The position numbers and the translations under genes were made by a program. From contig NC_071345.1 of assembly GCF_027744825.2 (NCBI RefSeq), forward strand, positions 12,478,501 to 12,542,500: DNA of 64,000 bases. Direction: 5' to 3'. The notes beneath the pieces are model-generated. The model saw only the letters and a list, made by a program, of their open reading frames with translations, was not told the origin of the DNA and did not search any database. This DNA is from Synchiropus splendidus. Taxonomy: Eukaryota; Chordata; Actinopteri; Syngnathiformes; Callionymidae. Below are positions 12,921 through 27,003 of this stretch, piece after piece (positions within the stretch are counted from its first letter, which is position 1; each line of letters starts with the position of its first letter).

Positions 12921-15900
12921 AGCTGTTGTTAACATGATACATTAGATATGTGATTGAGGTCCATGTGCTCTTGCAGCCACCATATGACCTGAACTGAATC
13001 ACTCATGGACAGTACCGTAAAACCGAACGTAAATAGCTCGGCGAGTAGAAAAAGTGAGAATGGTCCCTGTAAACCCAGCAAGCGATTGGCAAGATAGTTG
13101 CGAGGCCATATTTGGCTGAGAAACCGTGGATGCATTGAAGACATGACAAAGAGAGGTGTGGGCGAGGAGGATGTAAAAACAGGTTACCAAAAGAATTTTT
13201 GGTACAGAAAAAAGGCCTGTTGTTCCTCATCCACAAAAAATCAGGATATTTAGGTCGGTATGTAAAAAGTAAATGACAATAAAGACATAAATGTAGGAAT
13301 TAAAAAGACTTTTTTATTTTTATTTAATAATAAATTCCAAATCTGTTGCGGGGTGGGGACAGCTAAGGCTGGTACCAGTCCTGTGTGAAATCCAGACACA
13401 CGTTGGACAAGGTGAGTCTCAGGAAGAAACATACTGATAACCTGGGTATCAGCCAGTTGAAGACACCTGCAGGTGATCTGGGCTCAGCTGGTGCTCACCT
13501 CTGATGCGAGAACAGGTGCGAGTGGAACGCTTGCCAGATGAAACCTCAGAACACAGTTCAGCGATAACATTGAAGGGAGGGGTGCGGAGTGAGGAGGAAT
13601 CACCCGAAGATTTGTCCTGCAAGTATCCGGACCTGACTAACACACACATTCATCGATAACACATTCCACTCATCCGAGTGTCCAGGAGAGAAGTGAGGCA
13701 CAACATCTGGGATGTACGCAACCAGCCGCGTTAGAGGACACAGGACTAGAACCTTCAGCATGACAGATAGTGGGAGTTCACCGCCATAAAAACCAGCATA
13801 ACGGAACGTCTTGTAAAAATCCACCAGGAGAGGATGACCTTGAAGAGGATGTCGTGATTTTTAAACAGAGTGATTTAGTCTTTGAGACTGATCCAATTCA
13901 GGAAACAAGTTTTTACCTCAACACGCAGAGGATTTGTGGGCCTCCCTTTGTTTCCGGGTTGAGTGTTTTGACTGCAGCTGAAAGCAACCCTTCTGAGTTA
14001 AGGGTGAAGGTGTCATGTTGAAGCACATGTAAGGGTGTTTTCATAGGTTAGGTGATCCTGTTTTCCTTATCAGGTGGAGAGAGCCTCATTGGGTAGAAGA
14101 GCAGCTCAGTCAGAGAACATGGCTCTTGGTAGGAAAAGGTGTAATGTTTTGATCCAGGTAGAAGTAAGGCTCAATCCCATGTCACACCCTTAAAACTAGC
14201 CCTTGGTTTTGAGTGGCCTCCACTATGAAGTGCCCTCCAAAGACGTAGTGAGAAGTGATGGATGTCCTTCGTGCTTCACTTACAACACGCATCAAGACAA
14301 CGTAAGTGTCATTGGCTGCCATTTTGTTTTCTGTGTTGGTGATGTGGAAATGCCAGCTCCAGTAATTTTGCAATCTCTCGCATCAGCACTGATAATCTCA
14401 CTTGGTAAGGTGAACCAACGGAGAAGAAGTGGGTGGAGCCAAAGCCAGCCTCACTGCTATTTTGCGGTGATACGTCTATTCGATGTATGTCGACATTAAT
14501 TTTGTCGGACACTGTTGACTCTTTTGGTCACTAACGTGTGAAAGAAACTCAGTAAACAGAAGAGTAGCCCATGTTACTAAAATGTCCCAGTTGTCCTACC
14601 CCACACTGTCTCCATCTGTTTCATGTTATACAACTCACACTTCCAGGGTATCCAGGGAATCTAGCCACACTTCATCTTCCCACTTCGTTTCAAGCCTCCT
14701 CGGTTTGAAGGGATCATTTCAATCGATGTATTGGGAGACACTACACGTACGTGTGAACCTGCAAAAATTAGTGTCAGCGGCGACGCTCAAAGAAGATCCA
14801 TTACGCCTCCACATGAGATGAAGCCAGTCCAGAAGGCTCCAGTCAACACTCGAAGTCCACTCGAAGGCCTCCCAGGTGAGGCATCCAAATTGTGGCGATC
14901 CAAGACACACTATAGAGGTGCATTCTTGCAGCTCTTGAAGACCTTGGTCCACCCCTGGATTCCGGGAAGAAGTCACTCTTGGGCCAGGTTTTCTGCATCC
15001 TTGTGGTGGTAGTCAGTTGGTGCTCAGAAGAAGACGGGTGTCTGTCCCACTGATAGCAGCCCATGTGGTCCTTCCACTTCAGCCACAGCCAATGGATGCT
15101 TCTTACTGCCTCTGGCTGAAGTCCACATCCATTTCCTAGTCCTGGGCTGCATTCTGCAGACCTGGTGGTGCAGGGTTGGCCGGCTACTTCTCCACCTCAT
15201 TTGGATCTGCCTCAGCTAAGACTGGTCTTGCAACCCCTTGTTGAGATGGTAGGTCAAGTCATTCTGACACGTCAATCCTAGATGAGGCGGTAAGGAAAGG
15301 TTTTCAAGAATTTAGACTGTATCGAATTGTGATTCCATAACTTGGTATCGGGATCGTGCTACCCTCTTCTACAAATGGTGCGTTCCAGCTGTGCGAGGGC
15401 CTAGGAAATCCCCAGTTACGCAACTCCCTGTGATGTCCCTCTTGGAAAGTGGGAGAATCCTCAACACCCCAAGTACACAATCCAAGATGGCTTGTAAATG
15501 GGAAAAATAAGTTTTGAGTTAATAAAATATGCCGAAAAGAGACAAACATGTTCCACCAATTCGTGTTTCCTAGTTGCAAACAGAGCGTGTATTTGTTAAG
15601 AAGTGGCTTATGTCCGGACACGGCACCCGTGGGAATCGCTTTGGTGGACGGCTCAGCTCCAACTTGCCACATTCAAGGTAACTGAAACACAGCGTATGAC
15701 TCGGAAACCGTCACCTTTACATTCATTCATATATTGGTGTGAAAAAAGCGGTCGCTGAAGGATCATTTTAAAACGGGAGCTCAGAGAATTAAACTTGTTC
15801 CTCTCCTCATTTCCTTTGGCTCCCTCAATTTCCCCCCGTCAGCCGGTGAGACTTGTAAAGGACATTAGTAAGAATGTCAGCGGGCGGGTGTGGCGGTCCA

Positions 15901-17365
15901 GGTTGTCATGAAGGCATCAGGAAGGCTACCATGAGTTCCCTCCTCACTAGTGTCTTACATTTAAGGCATTAGTGGTTTAAGACAGGGAAGCCGAGGAAAT
16001 GTGTCAGAGCCACCATGTTTGCCATCTTGGACTGTGTGTCTGTTTGCACTGCTAAATGTGTGTGTTCCCACTTGGCAGTTTGGAGTCATTAAAAGAGGGC
16101 GTGAGGGAGCCAACCAGCGGTTTCATGTCATTAATGAAGAACAGCACTGACAACCACAGAACCCACAGTCGCAAAATTAAGCGCATATGGACAAACATCC
16201 ATCGACTGTTTGCCTTAGAAGCCAAACTTCTGCTTCATGCCGGTGGTATTAAGTATGAAGAGCCCATAAATAAATGAAACTCTCACTCGCACACTCACAC
16301 ACAGTCGAGCAATAAATTTTGCCAAAACAACAATGGATTTGTGAAATCCTCTGAAGGATTTAAGAGAAGAATAACAGGAAAACAAGGAGATCCATGAACC
16401 ACCCAGCGGTTTGTTTAAAGCAAAGCCTCAGTGGTTAGAGGGACGATAAAACTGGTGATATAATAGCCAAAAATGTCTTTGAGGCTAGGTGGAAGAAGGA
16501 AGTTCTGTGACAAGAAGTTCAGTCACCCCCTTTACTTCCTGGATCAACAACCCTTACCACTTCCAGAGTGTCTTGAAGAGGATGTTTTGGGTGTTTGGAG
16601 CGGCTCTGCACTTTCTCAAAGAGACACAACTGTTTGTTTAGAAGCTGCGCAGCGTTTGTTATCGGCAAACACTCTGCAGCACGACGTGAACGCTGCTCAA
16701 GTTTGTCATCTAGTGGTGCCGACTTCACCTATTCTGGTTAGAGTTTCACAGAGCAGCGGAGGATGTGACACCAGTGATTTGTTGATGGCTCTTCCTCCCA
16801 GACGTTGAGATAACAGCTCTCACCTTACCTCGATCAACAAGAAGTGAGAGGCTTCCCGGGGTGGACGAAGGCAGGAGAGCGACCCGAGGGCAGGGGCGGA
16901 GGGGCCAGGCAAGAAGAAGCGGATGGCTTGCAGGTGTCCCCAGCTCCTCTGGCTATGGACAGGTGCGCTACACCTGTGTCACATATGTCCACTCGCCCCC
17001 CTCTGCAGGTGTGGGGCTCAGATGGGACACTGGCCCACAGCTGTGAGCTACCAAGTTACACTTAGTCCTGCTTCCTAAACCAAAAACAGTTGACCAGCAG
17101 CACAGCGAAAGAAAGAGAGGAAGAATGATACGTCATTCCCACAAAAAAATGCCTGGATTTAAAATTGTGTTAGTGAGCTGTTCCGGCGAAACTAGTTTCA
17201 TTTGTGCATGAAGGTGATTCTTATAGCGCGCTGGCTGATCCACAGCACTTGATAATCATTAAGGACGATGGAAGAAACCGTGTGTGTTAACAGTGACATC
17301 TAGCGGCTGTTCGGTCCGGGGGCGACACGGACACTGAGTGAGCTGTTTTGAGAGTCAGATGAGCC
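12921..17365. other. Intergenic, no gene recognised
   Basis: Moderate GC with several 80-120 aa open frames, none with recognisable domains. The 14.7-15.7 kb part looks like old repeat sequence but could not be assigned to a family. Confidence 0.5.
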
Positions 17366-17374
17366 TAACACAAG

Positions 17375-17434
<60 letters not shown>

Positions 17435-17440
17435 CTTGTG

Positions 17441-17443
<3 letters not shown>
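17366..17443. repeat. Perfect 78-bp palindrome with (AT)28 core
   Basis: Arms TAACACAAGCT and AGCTTGTGTTA are exact inverted repeats around a 56-bp AT run, symmetric about 17404.5. It can form a cruciform or long hairpin. A second AT tract of about 76 bp (17443-17519) follows directly. Confidence 0.9.

Positions 17444-17519
<76 letters not shown>
17443..17519. repeat. (AT)n microsatellite
   Basis: About 38 uninterrupted AT units adjoining the palindrome. Confidence 0.95.
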
Positions 17520-17522
<3 letters not shown>

Positions 17523-19299
17523 TCATGAAACTATACAAATTGTGTTTGATAAATAAGTTTTGAACTGGCTTATTTATTTATTTGTTTTGTTTTGTTTGGG
17601 GAGAACTTTTACTGCGAAATAGTGCAATATTTATAAATATCTTAATTTTTTTAAATTTAATTTTAAAATTAATTTACAGAATAACTACAGAAATTTACTG
17701 TTTATACGACTAAATTAAAAAAAAAAAAAAAAAAACGTTCCTTTTCTTAAAAAGTATCATTATATAATCTAGGAATATTGAAATAGGAATGTTGACATTT
17801 CAGGGAAGAGTCATAAAAAATAGTCAGAGAGGAATAAGAAGGGTAAAAACACAGTCAAATAGATTAATGATTCATACACATTACAGCATTTGTGCTACGA
17901 CTGTATCCAACCATCTACACTTGATGTTTACTTAGGGGACTTTGGAAATCAAAATGGACTTCAATAATAGACTCCGAAACTTGTCAGGGAAAAGAAAATC
18001 CAAAAACAAAGGGGCACAAATTATAAATCAAGTTGATGATGAAATTATATGCATGTTCAATATGTATGAACATAAACTATACATTACAAAGAAGTAAAGA
18101 AGGTGTAACACAAAGATGTGAGTGGGGAAAATGCACTAGGAATTAAAAAATGAACATGATGAGAACATGATGAAGAAGAGCAGGGGGCAGAGGGGCAACG
18201 CGTCCATTATGTTTAGTTCAGTAAATAAATAAATAAACAGCAGATGTAACGGATGGCAGCGAGAAAATATTTGCTAGTTGCCACCAAAACATTTTTATCG
18301 CTGCAGGAGTTCGCCAAGAAACCGCAGTTGCATGAGTCAGAAGCCCATCTCACATATGTAAACACACACAAAGAGAATTTCCTCAACGTCTGGACAACAT
18401 TAGGTGGCGCAGAGTGGAACCCCCCTTCTAATTATAGTCTGCGTTGAACAGGGGGCTCTTTAGAACATTTTATCACTGAGTTGTGGAAGCACAAACACAC
18501 AGAGCATGTTTCTGACAGCAATATACAGCAGCTGCATCACGTCTAGAGTTGCGCAGCAGGAAATCGACTTTTTAAAGATGTTTTACGTGACAATTATAAA
18601 TAAAGGTTTTGAACTGCGCTGAGATATTGATCGGCTTTGCTCGGCCACCAAAAAGGCCACTGTGGGAACTGTAAACAGAGCAGACCGCAGATGATGCTGA
18701 GCCGGGTATCAAGTGATGGAACCTGGAACTGGGCTCCTGTGAAACAGGGCAAACGGGGAAGTGCGGTGCAGGACCGAGGCCCGGCTGATAAACAAAGTGA
18801 CAGAGTGATGTGTACGGGAGTCTGCCGCGTCGCTCTCCAGAGAAGAATAATGAGCAGCTCTGCATGTAAACTGCGGTTGGAAAACAACAAAAGCTGCTGA
18901 CTGCTGCGGCGTGCGGTGAGCTGGAGATGACCCGTCCTTCAGGTTCATGCCTGCGCAGACATTTGTCGCTGTTTAAACAAGCTACTGTTCAACAAAAACA
19001 CAGAGGGGGCCTGGATCCCAATATATACTGGAAACGGAGTCAAAAGCCGAGCTTTGTTTGCTTGTAATTGCAGTTTTTGCGGATCGGATTTTGACACTGT
19101 TGAGTCATTAATCCTTGAGTCAGAGTCGGGTCATGAGTGCGTAGAAGAATTTGCTGACACAGCGATCCACCAACGCTCAAGTCAAGTGTATGTCGATCGT
19201 GCCTGGATTTTATTTAAAGCCAATTATTCTGCATCAAAGTCCATAGTTTTCACAGTGTGACAAGATACTTCGTGGACATGGAACATGAGAACTCTTGAC
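17520..19299. other. Intergenic between the palindrome and trmt11
   Basis: Includes an A19 run at 17717-17735. No exon, tRNA or transposon end was recognised. Confidence 0.5.
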
Positions 19300-19440
19300 A
19301 AAAGCGCCCCATCTCGCTAGGTCGTGGGTTCAATTCCCATTTGAAGCAACGCAGGGTTTTGAGTGAACATAAATCCTTACAGTATTGAGTGTCCATGTTT
19401 GGCACTCTGGTTTCCTCCCACACAATGATGGCCTCAGGAA
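19300..19440 (+). mobile_element. tRNA-derived SINE-like relic
   Basis: GGGTTCAATTCCC (19326-19338) is a pol III B-box, and the downstream TTTCCTCCCACA resembles the body of common fish SINEs. No cloverleaf can be drawn, so it is not a tRNA gene. It lies just past the trmt11 poly(A) site. Confidence 0.4.
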
Positions 19441-19482
19441 ACAAGCAGAATGAAATCAATGACAATCTTGCAGGTGGAAATA

Positions 19483-19488
19483 TTTATT
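19483..19488 (-). terminator. trmt11: Poly(A) signal AATAAA of trmt11
   Basis: TTTATT on plus (AATAAA on minus) lies 89 bp beyond the trmt11 stop codon, giving a short 3' UTR. Confidence 0.6.
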
Positions 19489-19576
19489 TCAAAACACGAT
19501 CAGGATAAAAATGATTCTCAAAAGAGTGTAAAATATCATTACAAAATATCAGCAAACTTCGCAAAGCTTGGATCAA

Positions 19577-22500
19577 TCACTCTCCATTGACGTCTTCCTT
19601 GCCGAACTTTTTGTTGACTCCACTAAAATACTTCTCCCTGAAAGCATTGTGAGCCTGATAGGGTTTGAAGCCAGGGTCTGATAGATGAGCCACACTGTCC
19701 GAGTCCTGTGAAAATACAGATCTATTACAGTCAACAAAATACACCAGCGGTCAGATTACACTCGTTGAAATAGGGTTGAAAGAAAATATTGATCCACACA
19801 CATATCGCAGTACAACATTGAGTCAATATTTTGAGTCCAAAAAATATATTTAGTTCTGGTATGCAGCACTCCTTTGATTTGCTTACGTTCAGACCCCTAT
19901 GATAAAGGGAAAATATATTCAGTAGAACCCATATACTGATATTTTCTTTTATGTGTTTGGAGCCTTGAAGTCACAAAAACTCACAAAAAGTCATAATTTT
20001 AATACTATTTTTAGAGCAAATTTGCATGAACAACGGAGACTACCTTCAAGCTACAAGCAAATCGAATCTGTAAACAGCCACAATAGTACAACAATAGAAC
20101 AAAAATGTTGTTTCCATGCAGAACCACAAACTAAATTCTCAACACAACCTCAGCAACAGACACAAGCGAAGCTGCCAGAGGGATATTAGGTTTAACATCT
20201 AAATAAATAATAAATGAAATATACGACGATAGGCTTAGGTTTATATGTTTGTATATGAATAATAATAATAAATGATATTTTATACACCAGTGAAAAATTG
20301 GCTAAAACATGGCAGGTCAGACAAAATACATTATATAAAATTGGAATAATAATATACCTGTGTATCTTAGTGATAAGGCAAAATGTCTGACATAAACAAA
20401 GTAAATGTTCCTCATTGTTTTTGCCTGTTGGAGCAGAGCTGCGCGCACATGTGATTTGAAAGCAGGATTCTGTTAGTGGAGGAATAATAAGAAGCATGGA
20501 TAAGAAGGAGAGGTCTCATTTTTTAACACTGACTGTGTGATTATTGTGAATAAATGCGGTAAACGCCAGCCAAGGCACAGATGGAGCCGACATGCTTTTC
20601 TGTTAAATTGGGCGAGTTGAGTGTCACCCATGAGCAGGGCCATCCTGAATAACCCCGTCATAAAAAAAGTAACACGCGCAACAATTTTTATGGATCTGTT
20701 TGCTATGAAAACACAGAAACGACACAAACATGACTGAGGTTGCACTGATCCGGGGGCCTTAAGGATTGGACAGGGTGGAAAAGAAAAAAGAAATGGAAAT
20801 AAAAAGGTTCAGCAACACAAAAGTGTCATGTTAAGTTTGCTCATGGTTAAAGAAAAAACACTGATAAAAAGTGAAATGCACATGAAATTCACGATTCACA
20901 GTGAGACGGTACGGAGACAGCAGAAGAGACAGTCGCTGGTTCGGCCAAGTGGTTACACAGAGAGCAACAGCCAACACACTCTGGCTCGACATAAGCCGAG
21001 TTACATCGCTGCTCCTGTTCAGGCTCACTCACAGATGAAACCACGGGCGATGTGATTACGCAGACTTCCTCAACAACTCTTGAAAATATACATCAAGAGA
21101 GGCTCCAACATCCGATTACATGGTGCGCTTCAAAATCATTCGCATGTGCGAAAAATAAATCCTTTTTCTCAGGAAAAGATCTGAGTAAACAATAATCAGA
21201 GAGGCCAGCCAACACAAGCGTGTTATTGATTAAACAGCATTTTACCATGGATTTATTCTTTTTTTAATGTGCCGTTTCAACAGTGTCTACAAACGCTCTC
21301 GCCTACGTTCGAGTAGAAAAATTATTTTGCATTGAGGCGACATCCATCTTTGGCTGGGTGTCCTCACCGAACACAGGTCCACATCAGCTTGTGAACTCAA
21401 CCCTCAGTCCTCATTGAAGCTCTTGCTAAGCCACGCATTTACAGGATTCAGTGCAAATAAATGAGTCATATAAATCTGTCTTTCTAGAGAGAAACATAAA
21501 CATCACACAGACCTCTGGCTCCTTGATCTTCTCCATGGTGATGAGGCGTCGAGACGTATGGCTGGACAGCGTCTGCTCACAGTTGCTGACCAGCCGCAGA
21601 CAGGGATGAAGAGGAATCATCTCCTCAGTGTACCTGGATGGACGTCAAGCCATGAGGAGAAGGCAGATGCTCATTTAGTATGTATTTATTTTTACTACAA
21701 TTCAATTGTAGTTGAATTCTGAGGAACCTCGGGCAAAGCGCAATTGTGCTTCATTGAAAGTCCTGCAGAAAATCCCTTTTAAATTGTGAAAAACTGTAGC
21801 TATTGACACTTGAGTATCTTGGCATGATATTGACAGAAAATGTACTTGTTTCAAATGACTCCAGCAAGGGGTGGGCCATATGGCAAAAATATTTTATGAT
21901 CTATTTATTCATTTATTCTTAATAACTTTGGATTTTATCACTTCCACTTATTACTTTTACATGATTTAATTTTAGTTTGGGGAATTTTCAGAAAAATCTT
22001 CAATATTATTTGCTTCATAACAACATCGTTTCTTTATTTCTTCACATTTTGGAGCGCATTTACCTGGTTCTGCATTTAGTTTTTGGTGAACTTTTAGCAA
22101 ATCATGAGCGTCAGTAAAGTTTTGAAGTGAGATGTCGCGTGAGCTATTAGCTCTGTTAGCTCAGTTATCTCTGCGGTGCAGACAATCTTTGCCGTCGCAG
22201 TGCAGGAACACTCTTTCTTGCATGAATGTGTGTAGTCAAGTTAGAGGTGCATCAGGTTTAGTTGGACATTTCACCGGCATCTTCGCTGTGAATGAGATGG
22301 AGACGGAGTTCAGCTGTGAGTGATGCCAAAGTCAACATGGTCTGAAGTGTATAGAAAGAATCCATGTGAACATGTTCTAATTGTCCATGGTTTAATGTCA
22401 TCATATGAAACTGGATCATTTCCCACGCTGCACCTGACAGTCGAGCCGCAAAAAAACGCTGCTTAGAGGATGAAAAGTAGCCTGAGATACAAATCCTTCA

Positions 22501-24170
22501 AAAGATTCTTGGATGTATGAATGTTATCATCTCTTCCTACCTTTCTCAATACGTCCTGAAAGATTAACTGACAGTTTGTTAACTGACTGACACACTAACA
22601 ATGCAATAACCACCTTGGCAGAGTTCAATAACTGTTTCATGTGTATCAAACATGTTTTTATCTGAATTCACTCATGTTTTATAAAAAAAAAAACGTTCTC
22701 ATTTGGTCAATCACAGTATCACATTACTGCTGCTTTGGCATAAACACAAATGTTTTCTAAACTACCTTCAAGCATCAACCTCTGAAAAACTATCCCAACA
22801 TGGCTCTCTTCATGAGGCGCAACATATATTATATTTCTATTCCCAGTTACAATTGCGCCAGCACTTACTCTGTTTGGATTATAATTAGGTTTCAGGAGTG
22901 TGATGTCAGATCCGAAACAGTTTGTGATTCTGCATGCAAAAGGGGAGGAAAGTTCAAGGATCAAGGATTCATTTTGTCATCTCAGCCGCACACTACACTC
23001 GACACACACACAAACAGGGGTGACAGAAAATCTGCAGATCAGGCCCGAGAGACTGGTGCCGCTCCTGCTTCTATACACAGCTGTACACGGTTCAGATCCT
23101 TCGCACAACTCGCCTGCAGCCAGACGTTTATTTTGGCAGATCACCTCGAGAGGAACACAGTAGATGAGCGAAGACAAATGTGTGAAGGTGCTGATGAACG
23201 CGTGTGTACGTCCTAATGTATACAGTGACACACACTCATGTACGCAAAGGTAAAAGTAAAACAACCACTCTGCAAACAGCGGCAGGGTGAAAGATGATCT
23301 CATCTCCCTTCCTGATTTACAGTTGAAAGACTCTTGGCCCCGCAGCACTTTCCTCCAGGAGCTGGAGGTGCTGCTGCTTCAAACACAACCTTCCAGTCAG
23401 CACTTCAGTTTCCGCGAAGGCAACTGTGCTTCAGGTTTGTTGGATGAGCCGACACATAAAAAGGTGCTCACCACTGTCATTTGTGGTTACACACGGAGCA
23501 GCTGTTTCAGTTTGAAAGATAGTGTTTTTCTAAAGGAGAAAACAAGGGGACAGACTGCACCTGTCTTTTTACACGTCCAAATGGTTCTGGTTTCATGGTT
23601 CATTCTGGTCATTCAGTTTTCAGACTGAGAACACACACAGTTTTTCACAACTTGGAAGACATCTTGTCTTCAAGATGGGAAATTCAGTTTTCCATTGACA
23701 ACCTCGAGTCAGTGAGTCTACTTATTCATGACACAGTTTACCGTATGGAAAACGTGAGATGTGGATTTACAGACTCTTTATGTAAAAGATGAGTAGTTTA
23801 GCAATAACAACCTGAGACTTAAAATGATAAAACTGCTTTTTAGAAAAATCCAGTTGCAAATAGTGTTATCTTTCAAACATTACACAGATTTAAATTATGG
23901 ATTTCCAAAAAAAGACAGTGATATTTTTACATTGGGCAGAAGCGCTATACACTGCTGATGGTAAAAATGCTAACGCTGTACTGATCTGTTCATCGTTTAT
24001 GGTGCGCTGCTGCCCCCTGCTGACGTAAGTTTAAATTACGTACGGTGCTAAATTGTGCGCCATCAAACTGTAGTTTACAATAAATAAAAATATCTCCACT
24101 CTCAAAGTTTAAAGTAAATACAAAAACCAGGCAGATTGTCTCCAAACAGAAGTGTCCAATGCAATATTGG

Positions 24171-24266
<96 letters not shown>

Positions 24267-27003
24267 CAGGTAGAAGGAAGTAACTGACATTATTAAAAGG
24301 CAGTGAGGCAGTTTTGATAGCAGAGATGTTTGGATCAACTCACTCCGGTCTGTAAATCGGCAGCCAGTAAACCAGTCTTCCACCCATGACCAGGTGCTCC
24401 GCAGAGAAGTTGAGCAGGTCAGTGAAGATGTCGCTCAAGTGGTAGGACTGTGAGACAGGGACGTGTGACTCGGCATATCTGCACAAAAGACATTGGCAAA
24501 CCATAACAGGCCAACCGATACACATGAAAGAACATATTGGAAAAATAAATGGAATCATGAGCACTTACATGCCGTCGGCTGGTTTGTTATGGTCCTTGTG
24601 GGAGCCGGTTCTTCTGGTTGACTCACGAACGCCGTATGGAGCTGAAAAAATGAACAAGGTTAAAATTTGATTGATCCGACGCACCTTGTTTCTCAGTCTT
24701 CAGCAGGATGGATTTGCTAAACAATATTTTGGTCTAAAATCCCTTTACATCACAAGGAAGCCGCCTGGTTAAGCAAACAGTAGTGAAGTCAGGACTCACG
24801 GTCCGTAATGATGGCATCGAACAGAGGCCCCTTCTTCCACACAGGTTTGGAAGCATCAGACACCATCACATCAACATACATCTTCTCTGTTCCATACTGT
24901 CGCAGGTTGGCCCGGATGTTTTCATCAGGCCCCCGCCACTTCTGGTCTTTACGACTCGACCTTCCTGAAGAGAAAAAAATCATATAAAAATCTGATGAAG
25001 AAAGTGATTGAAAGTAATTTTAAGTTTATAATATATAATAATAAACCTACCACGGCCATGAATAGTGTTGTAGTCGATATCAGCGCCGCAGACGTACGCC
25101 CCAAAATGGGAACACGCTACCAGCAAGCTCCCTTTGAAGCGTGAGGAGAAAACAAATGGGATTCAGTCCAGGACATTAAACATTGTTGCTTTTAAAAATC
25201 AGTTATATAAGCCAAGTATTTATATGCAAGGTGGAAATGGAAAAACAAAATGAGAATTTAATTCATTGTATGAGATAAAAATTGAAGAACCTTTTCAAAT
25301 TTTTGTCTTGTATGGAACTAAATATAATTTTTTTCATATACTGTACATTTATTAGTATTTTGTTAATTCCGTGGAACATATTATATCCCATTATATCCCA
25401 TTACATTGTATCTCTGAGTGGTTTAGTGCTCATTGTAAATAAAAGCTTTTCACTTTTTTTAAGTTTCTAAATCAAGTCTAACTGAAGCCGTTGCTACTTG
25501 TGGCATATCTGGCCCATGTCCTTGTGAATATCATTCTGAAGGACTCACCAGTTCCCACAAATGGGTCAAACACAAGGTCATTCTCTTTGACCATTGCATG
25601 GTTGGTCATTATGAAAGAGAGTCCAGCATCCATGCTAGTGTTTCCAATGAAGTGTCTGTTCTTCACGCTGTGGGATCGGATCAGCTCCCGTTGTCCATCT
25701 GCTATCTGTGCAGGGGGACATTGGCTTACTGGACTTTCAGATGAAGTTGTAAGGGGTCAGCGGCTCTTACCCAACGACCAAAGTATATGTAGAAAGGGTC
25801 ATCTGGAATGTTGTTTGGATCAATGCCATAATCCTCCAGTAAACAGAAGACATGCTGTGGGTTCTTCAAACTCACTGTGCCTTCAAATGGAAGGTATTCC
25901 AGTGCCTTGGGGAAGAAAAAAAACAGGAATTTCCATAAATAAAAATAAATATTAATGTAATGCAAATATATTTGAACACTCACATCAATTTTCTTAATTC
26001 TCTCTGCAAACTCAAGGGTTTTGTTGAAGGTGAAAACATTAATTCTGTATGATGAGTCTTTCTGCAGGTACGGTAACTGCAAACCAAAGAAAGATGTGCA
26101 GATATTGAGTCAGAGTTTCATTAATTGTACATGATTTTCCTTCCCAACTGACCATGTTTTCAGTTGGATATTTGAGAAGGGATTCTTTAAGCTCACTATG
26201 TGTGTGTCCATGACCCCACAGTTCAAATGCAGACCTGGAAATTACAGCAAACAGAACACACTTGTTTTTTGTTTATAGACCGAGTAGTGTGGGGGCTTCT
26301 TTGTGTATATACAATTACCATTGGTGACAAGACTAAAATGAACAATGGAAACATAAAATTGAACGGCTCACTTGGCACAAACAGATCTTGCCATTACTCC
26401 ACAGACATCCTCCTCAGACAGATCATTCAGACACCAGAAGGGAGACTATCAGAAAGAGAACAAATGGCATTACTTCAGGGCAGCATCTCTTCTCTCTGTG
26501 CATCTCTCTCCTTCAGCTTATCTTTTCAGGTTATAATTTAGATTGTCAGATGCGTAGGCAACTTTGGAAGTGAGTATTAAGCAAAGATCATTAGAATAAA
26601 GGGAAAAGTCAAATGAAAACCTTTTCATCGAATTTCTCGGTGGCATGGAAATGTCTTCCTCTGAGGGTCAGAAGAGACTTGATTTCCTAAAAGACATAAC
26701 ACGGAAACATTAGAACTTAAGGGCGTCTGTTACATACAAATTAAAAAATAGCTGCGAATTGTGGTACTTTTATATCAGTATCATAATAAATCACTGTACC
26801 AATGTATTTTCAAAATAAAAACACCATTCATTCTCGATTGAGTTGCATATTACCGTATACATTTAAATTTATCAAAGACTGTAAAACTCTTTAAAACTGA
26901 GGAAAAAGCCACAAAATGCCAGGCATACCGGTAACCTGAAGTCTAAATTATCTTGTGCAAGATGCAGTAAATACTGTAAACGTGATCGTCCGGGGGCCGC
27001 CAT
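19577..27003 (-). CDS. trmt11: tRNA (guanine10-N2)-methyltransferase catalytic subunit TRMT11, complete, 13 exons
   Basis: The product N2-methylates G10 of cytosolic tRNAs; in the known family it works as a complex with TRMT112. Exons (minus, 5' to 3'): 27003-26929, 26686-26621, 26445-26372, 26234-26153, 26076-25984, 25905-25771, 25705-25549, 25131-25051, 24964-24800, 24641-24569, 24478-24344, 21633-21513, 19705-19577. They total 1386 nt, giving 461 aa against 463 in human, with every junction GT-AG and in phase. The protein starts MAAPGRSRLQYLLHLAQDN. The SAM-binding loop FDPFVGTG is at about residues 221-228 and the catalytic DPPY at about 309-312, split by the exon 9/10 junction. The patch KWRGPDENIRANLRQYG is nearly identical to human. 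The start codon lies inside a YY1-like AAAATGGCGGC motif. Introns 11 and 12 are long (2.7 and 1.8 kb) and hold a long ATA microsatellite. The key residues are intact, so it is probably active. Confidence 0.96.
21867..21912 (+). mobile_element. MITE end fragment in trmt11 intron 12
   Basis: GGGGTGGGCCATATGGCAAA resembles the GGGATGGGCGATATGG end of the MITE family seen complete at 56436-56762. The remainder is too decayed to delimit. Confidence 0.3.
24171..24265. repeat. (AAT)n microsatellite in trmt11 intron 11
   Basis: About 31 pure units, starting 78 bp inside the intron from the exon 11 donor on the minus strand. Confidence 0.95.

Noticed and set aside
15304..15672. 122-aa minus-strand open frame
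   Set aside because: No known domain, no splice partner; probably old repeat sequence.
24102..24383. 93-aa minus-strand open frame rich in tyrosine
   Set aside because: It is a translation of the AAT repeat joined to the end of trmt11 exon 11.
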